Below are positions 1-14,450 of a DNA stretch of 64,000 bases, piece by piece. Under the pieces are notes generated by a model that saw only the letters and a list, made by a program, of their open reading frames with translations, did no database searches and was not told the DNA's origin. A program made the translations under genes and the position numbers. The stretch's first letter is position 1. Each line of letters begins with the position of its first letter. Source of the stretch: Pempheris klunzingeri (taxonomy: Eukaryota; Chordata; Actinopteri; Acropomatiformes; Pempheridae); the NCBI RefSeq assembly GCF_042242105.1, contig NC_092019.1:18149328-18213327 (forward strand), written 5' to 3'.

Positions 1-85
1 CCCTTTACTTGTGTTTTTACCCTTGTTTGTTTCCCCACAATTGTAATGATGTTGTGGTGTGTGTATTTCTTTTCATAAATCGCAG

Positions 86-3744
<3,659 letters not shown>

Positions 3745-4750
3745 GCTTTGATTCCAAACATCTGTATGTTATTATCATTATTATTTTAAATGTTTATTAA
3801 TTTTTTATCACTAAACAAAATAGTTTAGCACCAACAACATAAGAAGTGTGTGCTGATGATAAGAGACTAATTTAACAAATCTTATAAGAAATAATAGATA
3901 GTTGTGTGAATGTTGAAGTTTGAAACACTTTCACCAAGTAAATCTAAATTGTTTTATTATGAATAAGGACAATAATATGAGAAAACAGACTCACATTTAA
4001 ATACTGAGTTTTTGCTTAAAATTCATTCCCTTTAGTCAGTTTGTTGATTTACATAAGGGACTTGGAGTGTGTGACAAAGTAGAATTTAATCCGAATAGAT
4101 TCATTTTTAGAAAGCTTTTAAATTTCACTTTTCATTTCATTTTCATTTTTTTTATTTTTGCTCCAGTTACTGCTCTATGGGTTGAACTGGGGCTCACTGC
4201 ACTGCTTGCAAGAAGGAGCCATCTTTAAATTTATGTGATCTCAGTATGTAGTAAATAGGAAATTGGTAGCAAAAGACTTGTGAGATGAAATATGATAAAT
4301 AAGTAAGTAGAAAAAGTAACATTTACCAGCCTTTTTAAAAAATAATTTTGCGATTCCATTTTGAAGTCAGTAATTTATCCAGTGTCCAGTCAGTGTTTTA
4401 TCCGTAGAATTATGAATCGGATATTTTAATAGAATCATTTTTTATTTACTTTTACTTTATTAATTCACAAGTTTATATTATTCCATTGTAACACTCCAGC
4501 TTCCACATTCAAGTCAATATCTAAAGAAAAGTAAAATTAGATCTTTTTCATCGTGCATTTCCACAAATAATGAACTAATTCGTGATATATTCTTGTGCTT
4601 TTTTTTTTATCCCTGATGTCCTAAAAAACACTGACTTATCACAAACTCAAACTTGGGCAGTTTGATTAGGCAGAGGCGTGTTTCAGGAGGATTTCTCCAC
4701 CCTGACATTTCATTTTTCTCCCCTGACGTGAAAAACAAAGCTCGCCTTCA
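3745..4750. other. AT-rich intergenic gap between pex5 and cdca3
   Basis: No gene, RNA or recognisable repeat was seen. The sequence is A/T rich with short homopolymer runs and many stops in every frame. Confidence 0.6.
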
Positions 4751-4758
4751 TCTGAACT

Positions 4759-4930
4759 TTCAAACTGTTATCAGCGGTACGCCCCGCCCAGTTCTAGAAC
4801 GCTCTGCTCTAAGCCAATCAGCGCCGAGGAGCTGGAGCGGAAGCGCACGCCGATTGGTTCATTTAAAAATAACATCCACGCAACCCCGCCATTTAAATGT
4901 TTTAAAAGACGAGAGCTTCCCTTGTTTATC
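4759..4930 (+). promoter_or_regulatory. cdca3: Candidate cdca3 promoter: two CCAAT boxes plus TTTAAA/CHR-like elements
   Basis: A direct CCAAT lies at 4814-4818 and an inverted one (ATTGG) at 4853-4857. TTTAAA motifs follow at 4862-4867 and 4892-4897, the latter right after CCCCGCC. Paired NF-Y CCAAT boxes followed by a CHR element (TTTGAA, with TTTAAA as a variant) are a common layout of G2/M genes bound by DREAM/MMB, and CDCA3 is such a gene in mammals. The TTTAAA motifs could equally serve as TATA-like elements. Function is inferred from motif layout only. Confidence 0.5.
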
Positions 4931-4999
4931 TCTCCTGTGTGGAATAAGTGAAACGAGGTTAAGCAGCACTTCTGAGCGACTTTCTTCGTCTTGTAAAAG
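4925..4999 (+). other. cdca3: Probable non-coding first exon of cdca3
   Basis: A transcript starting about 30 bp below the TTTAAA motifs would run to 4999, where AAAAG meets a consensus donor GTGAGC at 5000. The next exon carries the ATG at 5596, so intron 1 would be about 0.6 kb. The 5' end of this exon is a guess. Confidence 0.45.
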
Positions 5000-5595
5000 G
5001 TGAGCCAGAGAATATATTTAAAACTGTACAACTCCGTCGATTCAAGTATTCTGCACGTTTCAAAGTCCTTACTGTCAGCGGTTACTAACACAATATTTAT
5101 ACTGAATTAAAGAATGAAAAAGTGAAACCTTACGCCAACTAACCTGACCTGACCTTAGCTAAGCTAACCGTAGCTTGTTAGCCGGTTATTTCATTTTCAG
5201 CCAACTGCAAATATAAAATTGTTTTTATTCGTAATGAATTAATGCAACAGTTGACATTATGTTCTCTCCCTGTGGGCTGTTTAACATTTTCATGCCTTGA
5301 TTTACTTACCGCATGTAACACTGTATTACAGTGACTATAACTTGAATGTCGCCTGGAAAGCAGCGGTTGTTCAGTGTGTGGAAATATGCTAATGCTCAAA
5401 GTTTTGGTTCTGAAATGACAAGAAAGTCCCTGGACCCTTAAGTAACTTAACTATATATATTTTTTTTGCTGAGATGGTCTTTTGTGGCCATGTTTGTTCT
5501 CAATGTGTTCTTGTGTTGCTTTTTATTGTTTTGCTTTGGTATAAAACTGTTCTGTTGTATCTACCTGTGAGGCAGTTAACTTTTTAATAAGTGTC

Positions 5596-7364
5596 ATGGG
5601 AACCAGTGAGAGCAAAATGGCTGCATCTGCACCAATAAAACCAGAACCAGCCATCAAAAACATTCGAATCAGTCATCTGATGGATCCACGCTCTCCTTCA
5701 GCAGAGGTTGATCGAACACCCATTCAGGTAGGTTACCTGGCTGACTTACTACCACACATGTTTTCAGCTGTGGGGGAGGGAAACTTAAAAAGAAAAAAGA
5801 AAACGTCTTAACTGTACCATTTTTTTTTTTCTAGGTCAATGGGCTTGTGCCCAAAGCTGCTGCTCAGGTGAAGAGTGAGTGTCCACTGGCATTCACTGAT
5901 CCCCGCTCACCTACCATCGGCATTACCCGCACCCCTGTCAGAGAAGTCATGAGAGGTAACTCTTTGGTAGAGAATAAGTCTTAAGTGTGGCCTTTCTCAT
6001 CTGCAGAATGTCCTGTAACATAATGACCTTCCATTTGCCTCCACAGCGACAGTTGGGTCCTTTGCTCACCGTCTCGGCATGCTTTTCCACAATGAGACTG
6101 AAGGCAAAGCACCTGAAGTCCCTCAGAAATGCTTCAATGATGCCATTGAAGAGGAGGTCTTTAATGGTGAAGAGTTGGCTTCCTCTGATCCCCTCCTGAC
6201 TCCTCAGCCCTCCTGCACCATTGGCTCCCTGGCTGAGCACGCTAACCTTCTGGCCACCCCCGTAATGCCCCCGCTCCAAAGTGTAGGTGACTCGAGCCCC
6301 TTTGTGCTGCTTGAGGAGCCTCAGTTGGAGGTGGAGGTAGAAACTGAGACCGACATTAGCCTGGAGGAGGCTGAAGAAGCAAGAGAATCTCCTCTTCACA
6401 AAAGACTGAGCATGAGCCTGATAACTTGCCATGAGGGAGCAACCTCGTCCCACATCTTTGAGGTGCACCGTGACAGTGCTTCATCCCCAGTGCCTAATGT
6501 GGAAGTGGAGCCACTCAGGAGTGGTGTGGATCATTCTTATGCTGTTCCCTCTGTCACTGTTGAACCAGAGTCCCTTGCTGAGCCTTTCCTACCCACTGAT
6601 TCAGATGAATCCCCAGCTCAGGTGTCCCCTGCACAGGAAGCAGAGCAACTGCCATCCTCTGGCGAAGCCAAAGAGCTTGTTAAAGAATTGTCTTTGCCTC
6701 CTGCATCTGCTCCATCAGAGGCGCCGACTGGGCCCAGCTCAGAGCCGCCACAGCCCTGCACCGGCATCCGCTGCCCCACCTTTGACTCAAAGAGCCCCAG
6801 TCAGGTGGTGTTCAAGCCGCAGTGGTTGGGAAAAGGTTTTGGCGCCACTGGGCTGAGAGCCAGAGGAGTGCAGAAGCTCAGTGGAAAAGGAGGCTCCTCT
6901 CCTCTTGCTGTCCGCGTGGCCGTGAAGAACGTAAGCAATGAAAACAAGGGACAGTCTGGAAAACTGAAGCAGAAAGGTGTGTAGGAAGTTTGTAGCTTCT
7001 CATTCTAAATTATAAGAAGTTGTTGCTTGACGTTTCCTCTCTTTTCTTTTCTTTTTTTTTTTTTTTAAGGTACTGAGGGACGCTCCCCGCTGCAGATCCT
7101 TAAGGAGACCAACTCGCCCAGGGACCAACGTCCTCAGGTACTGTATACAAGCATGCGCTCACTGCTAATGATACATACATTCCTTATTTACTCAAACTTG
7201 GTCTGAACCTAGATTGTCTGAGTAATTTAGTTGTCCAAAATCCACTGCTGAGCTAATGTGTCCTCCCCTCTGTCCAGATGAAGCTGAAGGTGTCCACCCC
7301 TGAGAGGCCTGGACAGATGGACCGCAGAGTGCTGGCAGTGTCTTTGGATAAGGAGAACAGATGA
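5596..7364 (+). CDS. cdca3: Cell division cycle-associated protein 3 (TOME-1)
   Basis: Coding exons 5596-5727, 5835-5955, 6047-6976, 7070-7137 and 7278-7364 join in frame into 445 residues (MGTSESKMAAS... to DKENR-stop). CDCA3 is a cytosolic cell-cycle protein, degraded by APC/C-Cdh1 in G1 through a C-terminal KEN box and linked to SCF-dependent loss of WEE1. Seen here: two copies of a DPRSP...RTP motif (about residues 30-42 and 66-78) typical of CDK-type phosphosites; a GRSPLQIL motif near the C terminus that I recognise from mammalian CDCA3; and a KEN box four residues from the end. The 930-nt exon encodes a long acidic, Ser/Pro-rich middle that makes the protein far longer than the roughly 270 aa of mammals. 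The ATG chosen is the first in the exon after the acceptor. Confidence 0.93.
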
Positions 7365-7693
7365 TTCACTGCAGCAACATGTACAGAATCCTGCCACTTT
7401 TATATCTCTTAAACAGTCCTTTATGTGTACAGCTTTCTTAAACTGATTACTTTAACTTTCACTTTGAGTGGTCCTCTATCATTTTTCCTATCCTTTTGTC
7501 CGCTTGTAAATATGAATAAAATTATTTACCTTCATACTTCAGCCTTAAATCTTTTGTATTGGTTGTAAGCTATTTTTTCTGTTGTTTCTGTTATGGGTTA
7601 TTCATCTGATACCCTTTTATAACTTAATTTTGTTCGACTCTGAAATTGTCATTGTCATTTTGTCAGTCTTTGTTTCTGCACAAACAGAATAAA
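7365..7693 (+). other. cdca3: cdca3 3' UTR with two poly(A) signals
   Basis: AATAAA occurs at 7515-7520 and again at 7688-7693, so two alternative 3' ends are possible. The region is convergent with the gnb3 3' UTR coming from the other strand. Confidence 0.55.
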
Positions 7694-8118
7694 AGCTTGA
7701 CACTAAATGTGTTCATGTGAAAAGGAAAACCGCAGATCTCATATTTCATGCGACTGCTGTTTGAATTACACCCCTCCTGATTTTGACATATTGGTATTGC
7801 ATTATTCGCCTCTTCTCCATTTTTAGTCAAGCTTCAGTGATGAACACTAGAGGGAGACTGTAAATGAACCATGACATTTTAAGTTTATCCATAAAAATGC
7901 TACATTTGTCTTTTTTTCTTGTTTTACCAAATATCAAAATTCCTTCATAGACTGAAAGAACTAAAAACCACCAGACTGTCATCTCAAATGAAAAAAGCCA
8001 TATTTTATGCCCCATTTATATCCAGCGGGATATAAATATGAACATGTTTTTTTTACAAAAAAATTAGTCAGCATGTCAGAAATCAACACTAAAGACTTGT
8101 GTGATGCAGAATCTTGTG

Positions 8119-9192
8119 TTTATTAGTCAGTCTTTAAGAAAGGTCGTATTGCTTTACTTTGTGTATCCAGTGTTGGAAAAGTGGCAGTCCAAATTCTAGT
8201 CAGAATTTAGTGCAGATTTTCTTTTTTTCTGTACACAAACTGTCCTTCAAGTTTATCTTGCACCATGCAGAAGGAAAGGTAAGCGGTCATATACAGGTTC
8301 AGATGTATTGCTCATATGCACACAATAGACATTATCATCCATATAACACTCATACTAAACTCCTGAGACAATGGGGTCATTATTTTTTTTGTAAGTGCTT
8401 AGTGAACCATGCCAACCGTTTTATTATCCCATCTGCCAGTTCAACAGTTTACCCAAAGCACTAACTATTGACAGGGGGTAGGCCAAATAATGAGACCCCA
8501 AATCCTGGTAAATATTGTCCATCAATCACTTACGAAACAACTCAAACACTACTGTAGACATCTGCAAACTATAACTCCATTTTAGTTAAAATTAGAAAAT
8601 GAAGAGAAAGTAAAGTAAGCATCTAGGGAAACTACCAAAACTAAGAACAAACAACAGTCTGAAACAAAAACGCAAATGCTCATATTATTGATATGACATA
8701 ACTTATGCTTTGATATAAAACACATCATATTAGTATAGCTAGTGTGAATCTACACAGGCTGTAACTTGACACATATTCAGTTCTATCTCATCCAGTGTGC
8801 TACCATTTCCATTTGGCAACTGTTCTCAGTAGGTGATCTCTGAATTGCTGCGATAAATGTGCATACGTTATCGACTTTTTAAACCGCAATATATTAAACT
8901 ATTAAGAGGAATGATCTTTTCCGAGACCCCCGCCCCGTGTCGCACCCCAGATTTCCCCATAAAGTGAGAAGAAAGGTGAGAGCGCAATGTGACACAGAGA
9001 GACACATTACAACCCCTCTCAAACATCAGATAGGACTTGGCACAATTAAAATACCCTCTTCTCACCCTATCTCACCCTCCTTGTCCCTAATCCCTCCCTA
9101 AAACTCCAATTTCTTTTTTTTTTTATCTTCTTCACTTTCTCCCAGGCAGATGTTAACTGCTCTCTCTCTCTGCTCGCTGGTGAGGAACAGCT
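8119..9192 (-). other. gnb3: Probable gnb3 3' UTR
   Basis: Downstream of the gnb3 stop (9193-9195) the minus strand has no coding sequence. A minus-strand AATAAA (TTTATT on plus, 8119-8124) is a plausible end of transcription. Between 7700 and 8119 nothing else is seen. Confidence 0.4.
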
Positions 9193-11983
9193 TCAGTTCC
9201 ATATCTTGAGGAAGCTGTCCCAGGATCCTGTGCAACATGCCATCCCATCTGAGGACACTCCGATACAGCTCACTCTGTTGTCGTGACCAGCCAGCACTCC
9301 TGGACCATGGCACAGAAGAAAAAACATGCTGTAAGCTGAATAAAATGCCCTGAAAAAGCCACTGAAATTACTCAGTTGCAGAACACTCCATCCCATATTA
9401 GGAGTTAAACACTGGAAGTTTTGGAAGCTCTAAGATCGATTGCTAAGTCCACTTTTTTTCCACCGATACTTACCGACTCTCTCAGATTTAAGTGCGTCCC
9501 AGATGTTGACGTTGAAATCGTCGTAGCCAGCCAGTAACAGGCGTCCAGACAGGGACGGGGCCAGGGAGGTCACACCACACATGATTGTGGAGTCCTGATA
9601 GGTGATGAGGTCCTGGTCGGCTCGCAGGTCGTACAGCTTACAGGTGGCATCGTCCGACCCTGTTATCACGGCATTACCATTGGGGAAGAACTGGAAGAAA
9701 AAGAATTGATTAGAAACTATGCCTCTGATCAGGTAAAGAAGTAAGGGTGGAAAACTTCCTTAGCCTCACCCCAATTGCATTGATGTCACTCTCATGGCCT
9801 CCAAAGGTCTGTCTGCAAGTGCTCTCCCTGATGTCCCACAGCTTGGCCGTGAAGTCACATGCCCCTGAGATGAAGAACTTGAAGTCTGGGGAAACGGCCA
9901 GGGACATGCAGTCTCCCTGGTGTCCTGCAAAGACGGTCTTTTGGGTCCCTGTCTCAATGTCCCATAGTACGCTAGAAGGAGACAGACCAATTTGTTTCTG
10001 TTTAATTTACAGAGAGGGAAGTAGGAACACAGTCTTTAGTTCAGTTACTCACACTTTATTCTTACCAAGTGCAGTCTCCAGAGCTGGTGATGATCTCACT
10101 GTCACTGAGGAAACGACAGCAGGACAGGTAACCTGGGCAAACAAAGGAGTACAGCATGAGGAACCTCAAAACACAGTGTAAGTGAATAAAAAGAAATCTA
10201 AGAAGGTCTCATTCAGTCCAACATAAGAGAATCTGAGACTTCAAGAGATTTCATTTCCAAACTGTGTTGTCCTACCTGTGTGTGCCGCCAGCTCACGCAT
10301 GACCTTGACATTCCCATCCTTGCCCTTGAGGTTGTAAATGGAGCACATGTTGTCCAGACCACCACAAGCCACTAGGTTTCCCGAAGGTGCATAGGCACAA
10401 GTCATCACCCACGATGACTTGAGAGGGATGGCATTCACCTGGTGGGACATAGAAGAAGGTGAAACTCTTGTCCTCAACCACTGAAACCAAATGGACTGAA
10501 TCTGAACGTAAACCACACACACTCAAAGGCCCTTAAAATGTATTTTTTAAAGGCACTATGTGGAGTTTTTAGATAATTGTCATTATTAATGACAGCGGTG
10601 GACGTTAAGTGAACTGCAGTCAGTATCCTCGCACACTGCAGGCGTGAGTGAGCATCCTGGGCCTTGGCCAAAACAACGATGTGACATTCACAAAACTGAG
10701 CGTAGTTGACTGGCATCATACTTTATTCTCTTTGGACTATTGGGTCCATGATGCGAACTAGCTTGCTGATTACAAATAACTTCATCAGTTAATGTTATGA
10801 AGCAACAAATGCCAGATCCATGCCACATAGCTAAATTACAGCTAGCTGGCTAACCTTGGCTTAGCTTAGGTTACAGTTAGCTAGTTGGCTGTGCCTGCTT
10901 TGCATTGTTCTTGGTTAGTAGAAAGTTATACAGCTTTGCTTTGTGCTGTTATATAACGTTAAAGATTTCTCTTTTTTTCTCTGTGTGGGCAGGACATCAG
11001 AAAAACTATTTCAATCTGATGACTGATGATTTGTTGTTCAGTCACTTTAAATCAGTGTCACTCTTGATAAAAACTATTTATAAAATAATTTTAAAAAACT
11101 TGCTGGTGGCTTCTTTAGTCATTAATATATGTTGTTTAAGAGAGATTCTTAAGATTTTATGCCAAGTGTTAGGGGGCTTTAAGAAATGAGGTCACAGTTA
11201 CTGCTGGCTAAGTTTCAGCTGGGAAATCAAATCCATGGCTTAATATTGCATACTCTCATTCACCATTACTGTAATTATGATACACCTCTCCGATGCTCTT
11301 TCCTACCTTGTTGGTTGTAATGCTATCCCACACTATGAGTTTTCCATCTTGTGAGGCACTGACACACAGCCTGGTGATGTAACAACGACGATATGATGAG
11401 GCAAACACAGAAAGATAGAGAAAGACATGTAAGCTCCAAGTTTCAGCTGAAAAACCAAAGTGAGGCACAAGTTAATTCATCCAGTTACAGTATAGTGTAC
11501 TTCACAAATCTAATTTACCAATCAGAATTCCCTCTTGCATTTATTGGCCCTCCTCACTCTAATTTTGTTCTAAATTTGATAAAAAAATTAACAGATCTTG
11601 GCTGTTAAATAGGTGGTGGTGGTCTTTCAATGTGTGCATGATGTGCTGTGTATTTACGTGGAATCAGTGCCCCAGTGCATAGCGTAGATCTTGGCAAGGT
11701 GACCCCTTAGTGTTTTCCTGGTTTTCAACTGGACACGACCCACCACGTTGATCCCATTTGCTGCTTCTTGCAGTGTGGAGTCCTGCACCGCCTTACGAGC
11801 TGCCTGCAGAGCAGACACAAACACAGGTAGTCAGGTTACTGCCAGCATTCCTGTGTTATGATATGGTTTTGTATATATATGTATATATTCATATATATGT
11901 GTAGCTCTTTGGAAGGGCCTACTGACAGTGATCTGGTCTTTGAGACTATCTGCCTCCTTTCGCAATTGCTCCATTTCACCCAT
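9193..11983 (-). CDS. gnb3: Guanine nucleotide-binding protein subunit beta-3
   Basis: Eight coding exons on the minus strand (11983-11927, 11803-11658, 11370-11307, 10438-10276, 10132-10066, 9971-9770, 9690-9474, 9299-9193) join in frame into exactly 340 residues, the standard G-beta length. Gbeta3 pairs with a gamma subunit and couples receptors to effectors at the membrane; in vertebrates it is the cone transducin beta subunit and is also widely expressed. The protein starts [11 protein letters not shown] (N-terminal coiled coil) and has seven WD40 blades, with hallmark stretches [16 protein letters not shown]-like, [43 protein letters not shown] and [12 protein letters not shown] at the C terminus. 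MGEME and [12 protein letters not shown] point to beta-3 rather than beta-1, -2 or -4. Whether this is the gnb3a or gnb3b copy cannot be told from the window. Confidence 0.97.
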
Positions 11984-12202
11984 GGCGATGGTTGTTAGGC
12001 ACTGTCACCAATGGAGACAGGGAGAGATGGAAGGAAAGCGGATATTCCTGAAATGAAGAAGAAGAGAGTTGGGGAGACAACAAAAGCAAGATTAAGTTAC
12101 CAAGGAATAATTCAAGAAAATAGTTGTGATCTGTACATTTATTGCCTAGTAGTAGATTTCCCTGTATAAATACGTCATGATGGAATTTTACCTGCACCTA
12201 CC
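11984..12202 (-). other. gnb3: gnb3 5' UTR and probable upstream non-coding exon
   Basis: On the minus strand an acceptor (TTCATTTCAG) precedes 12047, so the ATG exon starts there with about 64 nt of 5' UTR. Upstream, CATTCAG|GTAGGT gives a donor at 12202/12201, implying a small intron (12201-12048) and a non-coding first exon ending at 12202. An AT-rich homeodomain-type TAATTAA lies in that exon at 12210-12216. A less likely alternative donor lies at 15297. Confidence 0.4.
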
Positions 12203-12952
12203 TGAATGATAATTAAGCCTCTTGAGCTCCTCTCTCCAAGTAAGTGCTATTTTGCAAGTCAAACTGGCCGTGGTCTACTTTGCAAACTGTCATAAACACG
12301 CAGGAGCACACGCAGAAACTCACAGAACAAACCTACGTATGCACTCATGTGCTCACACAAACACATGCAGGCTGTCTGAATATGCAAGCATGACATTAAC
12401 AGAGAAAGTATTTGTTCTTCAAAAGATGTGAGACTTTGAGAGCACACATCCTCACCCTGAATGTACACACAAACCAGTATGTCCTGTAATAATGTCATCA
12501 GTGTCTCAGCCAGTCACCTCTCACTTCTCAACAAATTCACAGCAGTGACAAGTAGTTGGTGCCATTTAACAGTCCAGTGAGTTCTCGCCTAATGTTGATG
12601 GCTATTGAATTTGCTAATGTCGTGATTAAATGAGCAATGTTTTGCAGTAAACCAATCACCTAATGGACAAACTCATACAGTGTGATAAATGTAATCAAGG
12701 CACAAGTGAAAAGGCACAGTCACGATCTCAAACTGATTTTTACAGATACAGAGTCGTTCAAAGGGACTTGACACTAACCTCAAGCAGCACAACCTCACCA
12801 ACAACACCCTCCTCCTACTGTACACGTGCAGATATTACAAATGACTTTTCTGTCTTGTGACGAACCAATTGTCATGGTGCTATTTCCTTTATCTTACCTT
12901 GAAAACTGATAGGATTGAATACTTGCGTTGATCTTATCGTATGAGTCCCTGC

Positions 12953-12958
<6 letters not shown>

Positions 12959-12995
<37 letters not shown>
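12959..12995 (+). repeat. (TC)n microsatellite
   Basis: About 18 CT/TC units without interruption, upstream of gnb3. Confidence 0.95.
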
Positions 12996-12998
<3 letters not shown>

Positions 12999-14112
12999 AT
13001 TTGAATGAGTGTCCCTGTCAAAACACATGACCAAGTGGATTTGCCTCTAATTTGCTTGAAGTGAAAAGGAGAGGAAGGGAGTGACGGAGGGAGTGACTCT
13101 GTAAAAGAAAGATTTGCTTTAATTGTGTGACGGTGGGCTCAATCCTTTATCTGTAATGCTCACAGTGATTGGAAGATGGCCTGAAACGTGTTAAAATGAA
13201 ATAATGTGCTGATTTATGGCCCTTATAGTAGTCCAGTGCTCCAAATACCCCAGAAGCTACAGTATGGGTGTCCTGCCTTAAACTGCTGATGACTATATTG
13301 TCCCTGAAGTTGGTAACAGGGGATTTTAGGCCTTTGTTCCAGTTAGGAAATTGCTTTGATAATGAGTGTTGTAATGAATGTTTGAGTGTTTTAGTCGAGC
13401 TATTACCCTTTTGCCACTCTGTTCCTGGGACCTTGCCATTGTTCCATGTGATTAAATGAGTGCTAGGGGTTGCTGGGTGGTGAAGTGCATTAACAGAGCC
13501 GGAGAGAAGAGGGGGCAGCGGGAGGGGAGGGGAGGAGAGGGAGGGGTGGAGGGTAAGAGGCGAGGCAGGAGAGTGAGTTTTAAATCCTACTGGCTGAGAT
13601 TTTAAGGGAAGCCTTTTGAATCAAATCTGCTCTCATCCGATTACTGACTGCTCTTTGCATCTGGATAAGAGATGGAGAAAGGGATGGGGGGGCAGATAGT
13701 GGGATGAGAATAAGGGAGGGGCAGATGGAGGAGGTGGAACAGGATGTAGAGAGAGTTGTGGGAATGGGATGTTTTTGGTGTGACTGGGCCTATGAACTTG
13801 AGTCTGACCACTGAAGGTTCAAAACGTGATCTCACAACATGCCTCTTGTTTATTTGATCATTGTAGGTTATGTCTTTTCTTTTTTTCTGTATCCCTCATA
13901 GCCTGTTAATACTAAAGTAACATTTGCATTTGAAACTGAGATATCAAAATAATGTGTCTACCAACAGGGATTTTACCAGATTGTTTATACTGTGGTAGTT
14001 CGCCATTAAGTAGAAGGCTGTCATGGGCAATGTTGTACTGTAAATAAATGACCTAAATTAGTTAATGATAATGTTCTATTGTTCTATGATGTTTGTATTC
14101 AGTGTGATAATG

Positions 14113-14450
14113 TGGGCAGCATGGTGGTGCGGTGGTTGCCTCACAGCAAAAAGGTTCCAGCCTTGAACCTTGAACCTGTCTGTTTGGAGTTTGCAGATTC
14201 TCCCTGTGCTTGTGTGGGTTTTCTCCGACTTTCTCCCAAAGACATGCAGGTTAGGTTAACTGGTCACTCTAAATTGCTCGCAGGTGTGAGTGTGAATGCT
14301 TGCCTGTCTCTGTGTGTTGGCCCTGTGACTGACTGGCGACCAGTCCAGGTTGTAACCCGCCTCTCGCTCAAAGTCAGCTGGGATTGGCTCAAGCCCCCCC
14401 CCCCCCCCACGACCCTGAAGGATAAGCGGTGTAGACAATGGATGGATGGA
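14113..14450 (+). mobile_element. SINE-like retroposon with target-site duplication
   Basis: The element begins TGGGCAGCATGGTGGTGCGG, contains the fish-repeat phrases GTTTGCAGATTCTCCC, AAAGACATGCAGGTTAGG, GACTGGCGACCAGTCC and CAGCTGGGATTGGCTC, and ends in an ATGG-rich tail (GGATGGATGGA). A poly-C run sits at 14396-14409. It is flanked on both sides by the same 10-mer TGTGATAATG (14103-14112 and 14451-14460), a clear target-site duplication. I know this family as a very common dispersed repeat of fish but cannot give its library name with certainty. Confidence 0.85.

Noticed and set aside
9747-10181. Plus-strand open frame of 144 codons
   Set aside because: It is antisense to gnb3 exons and introns and crosses their borders; the minus strand explains the sequence.
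10541-10760. Repeat-like segment in a gnb3 intron (GGCACTATGTGGAGTTTTTAG)
   Set aside because: It feels like a dispersed fish repeat, but I could not find borders, duplications or a second copy in the window.
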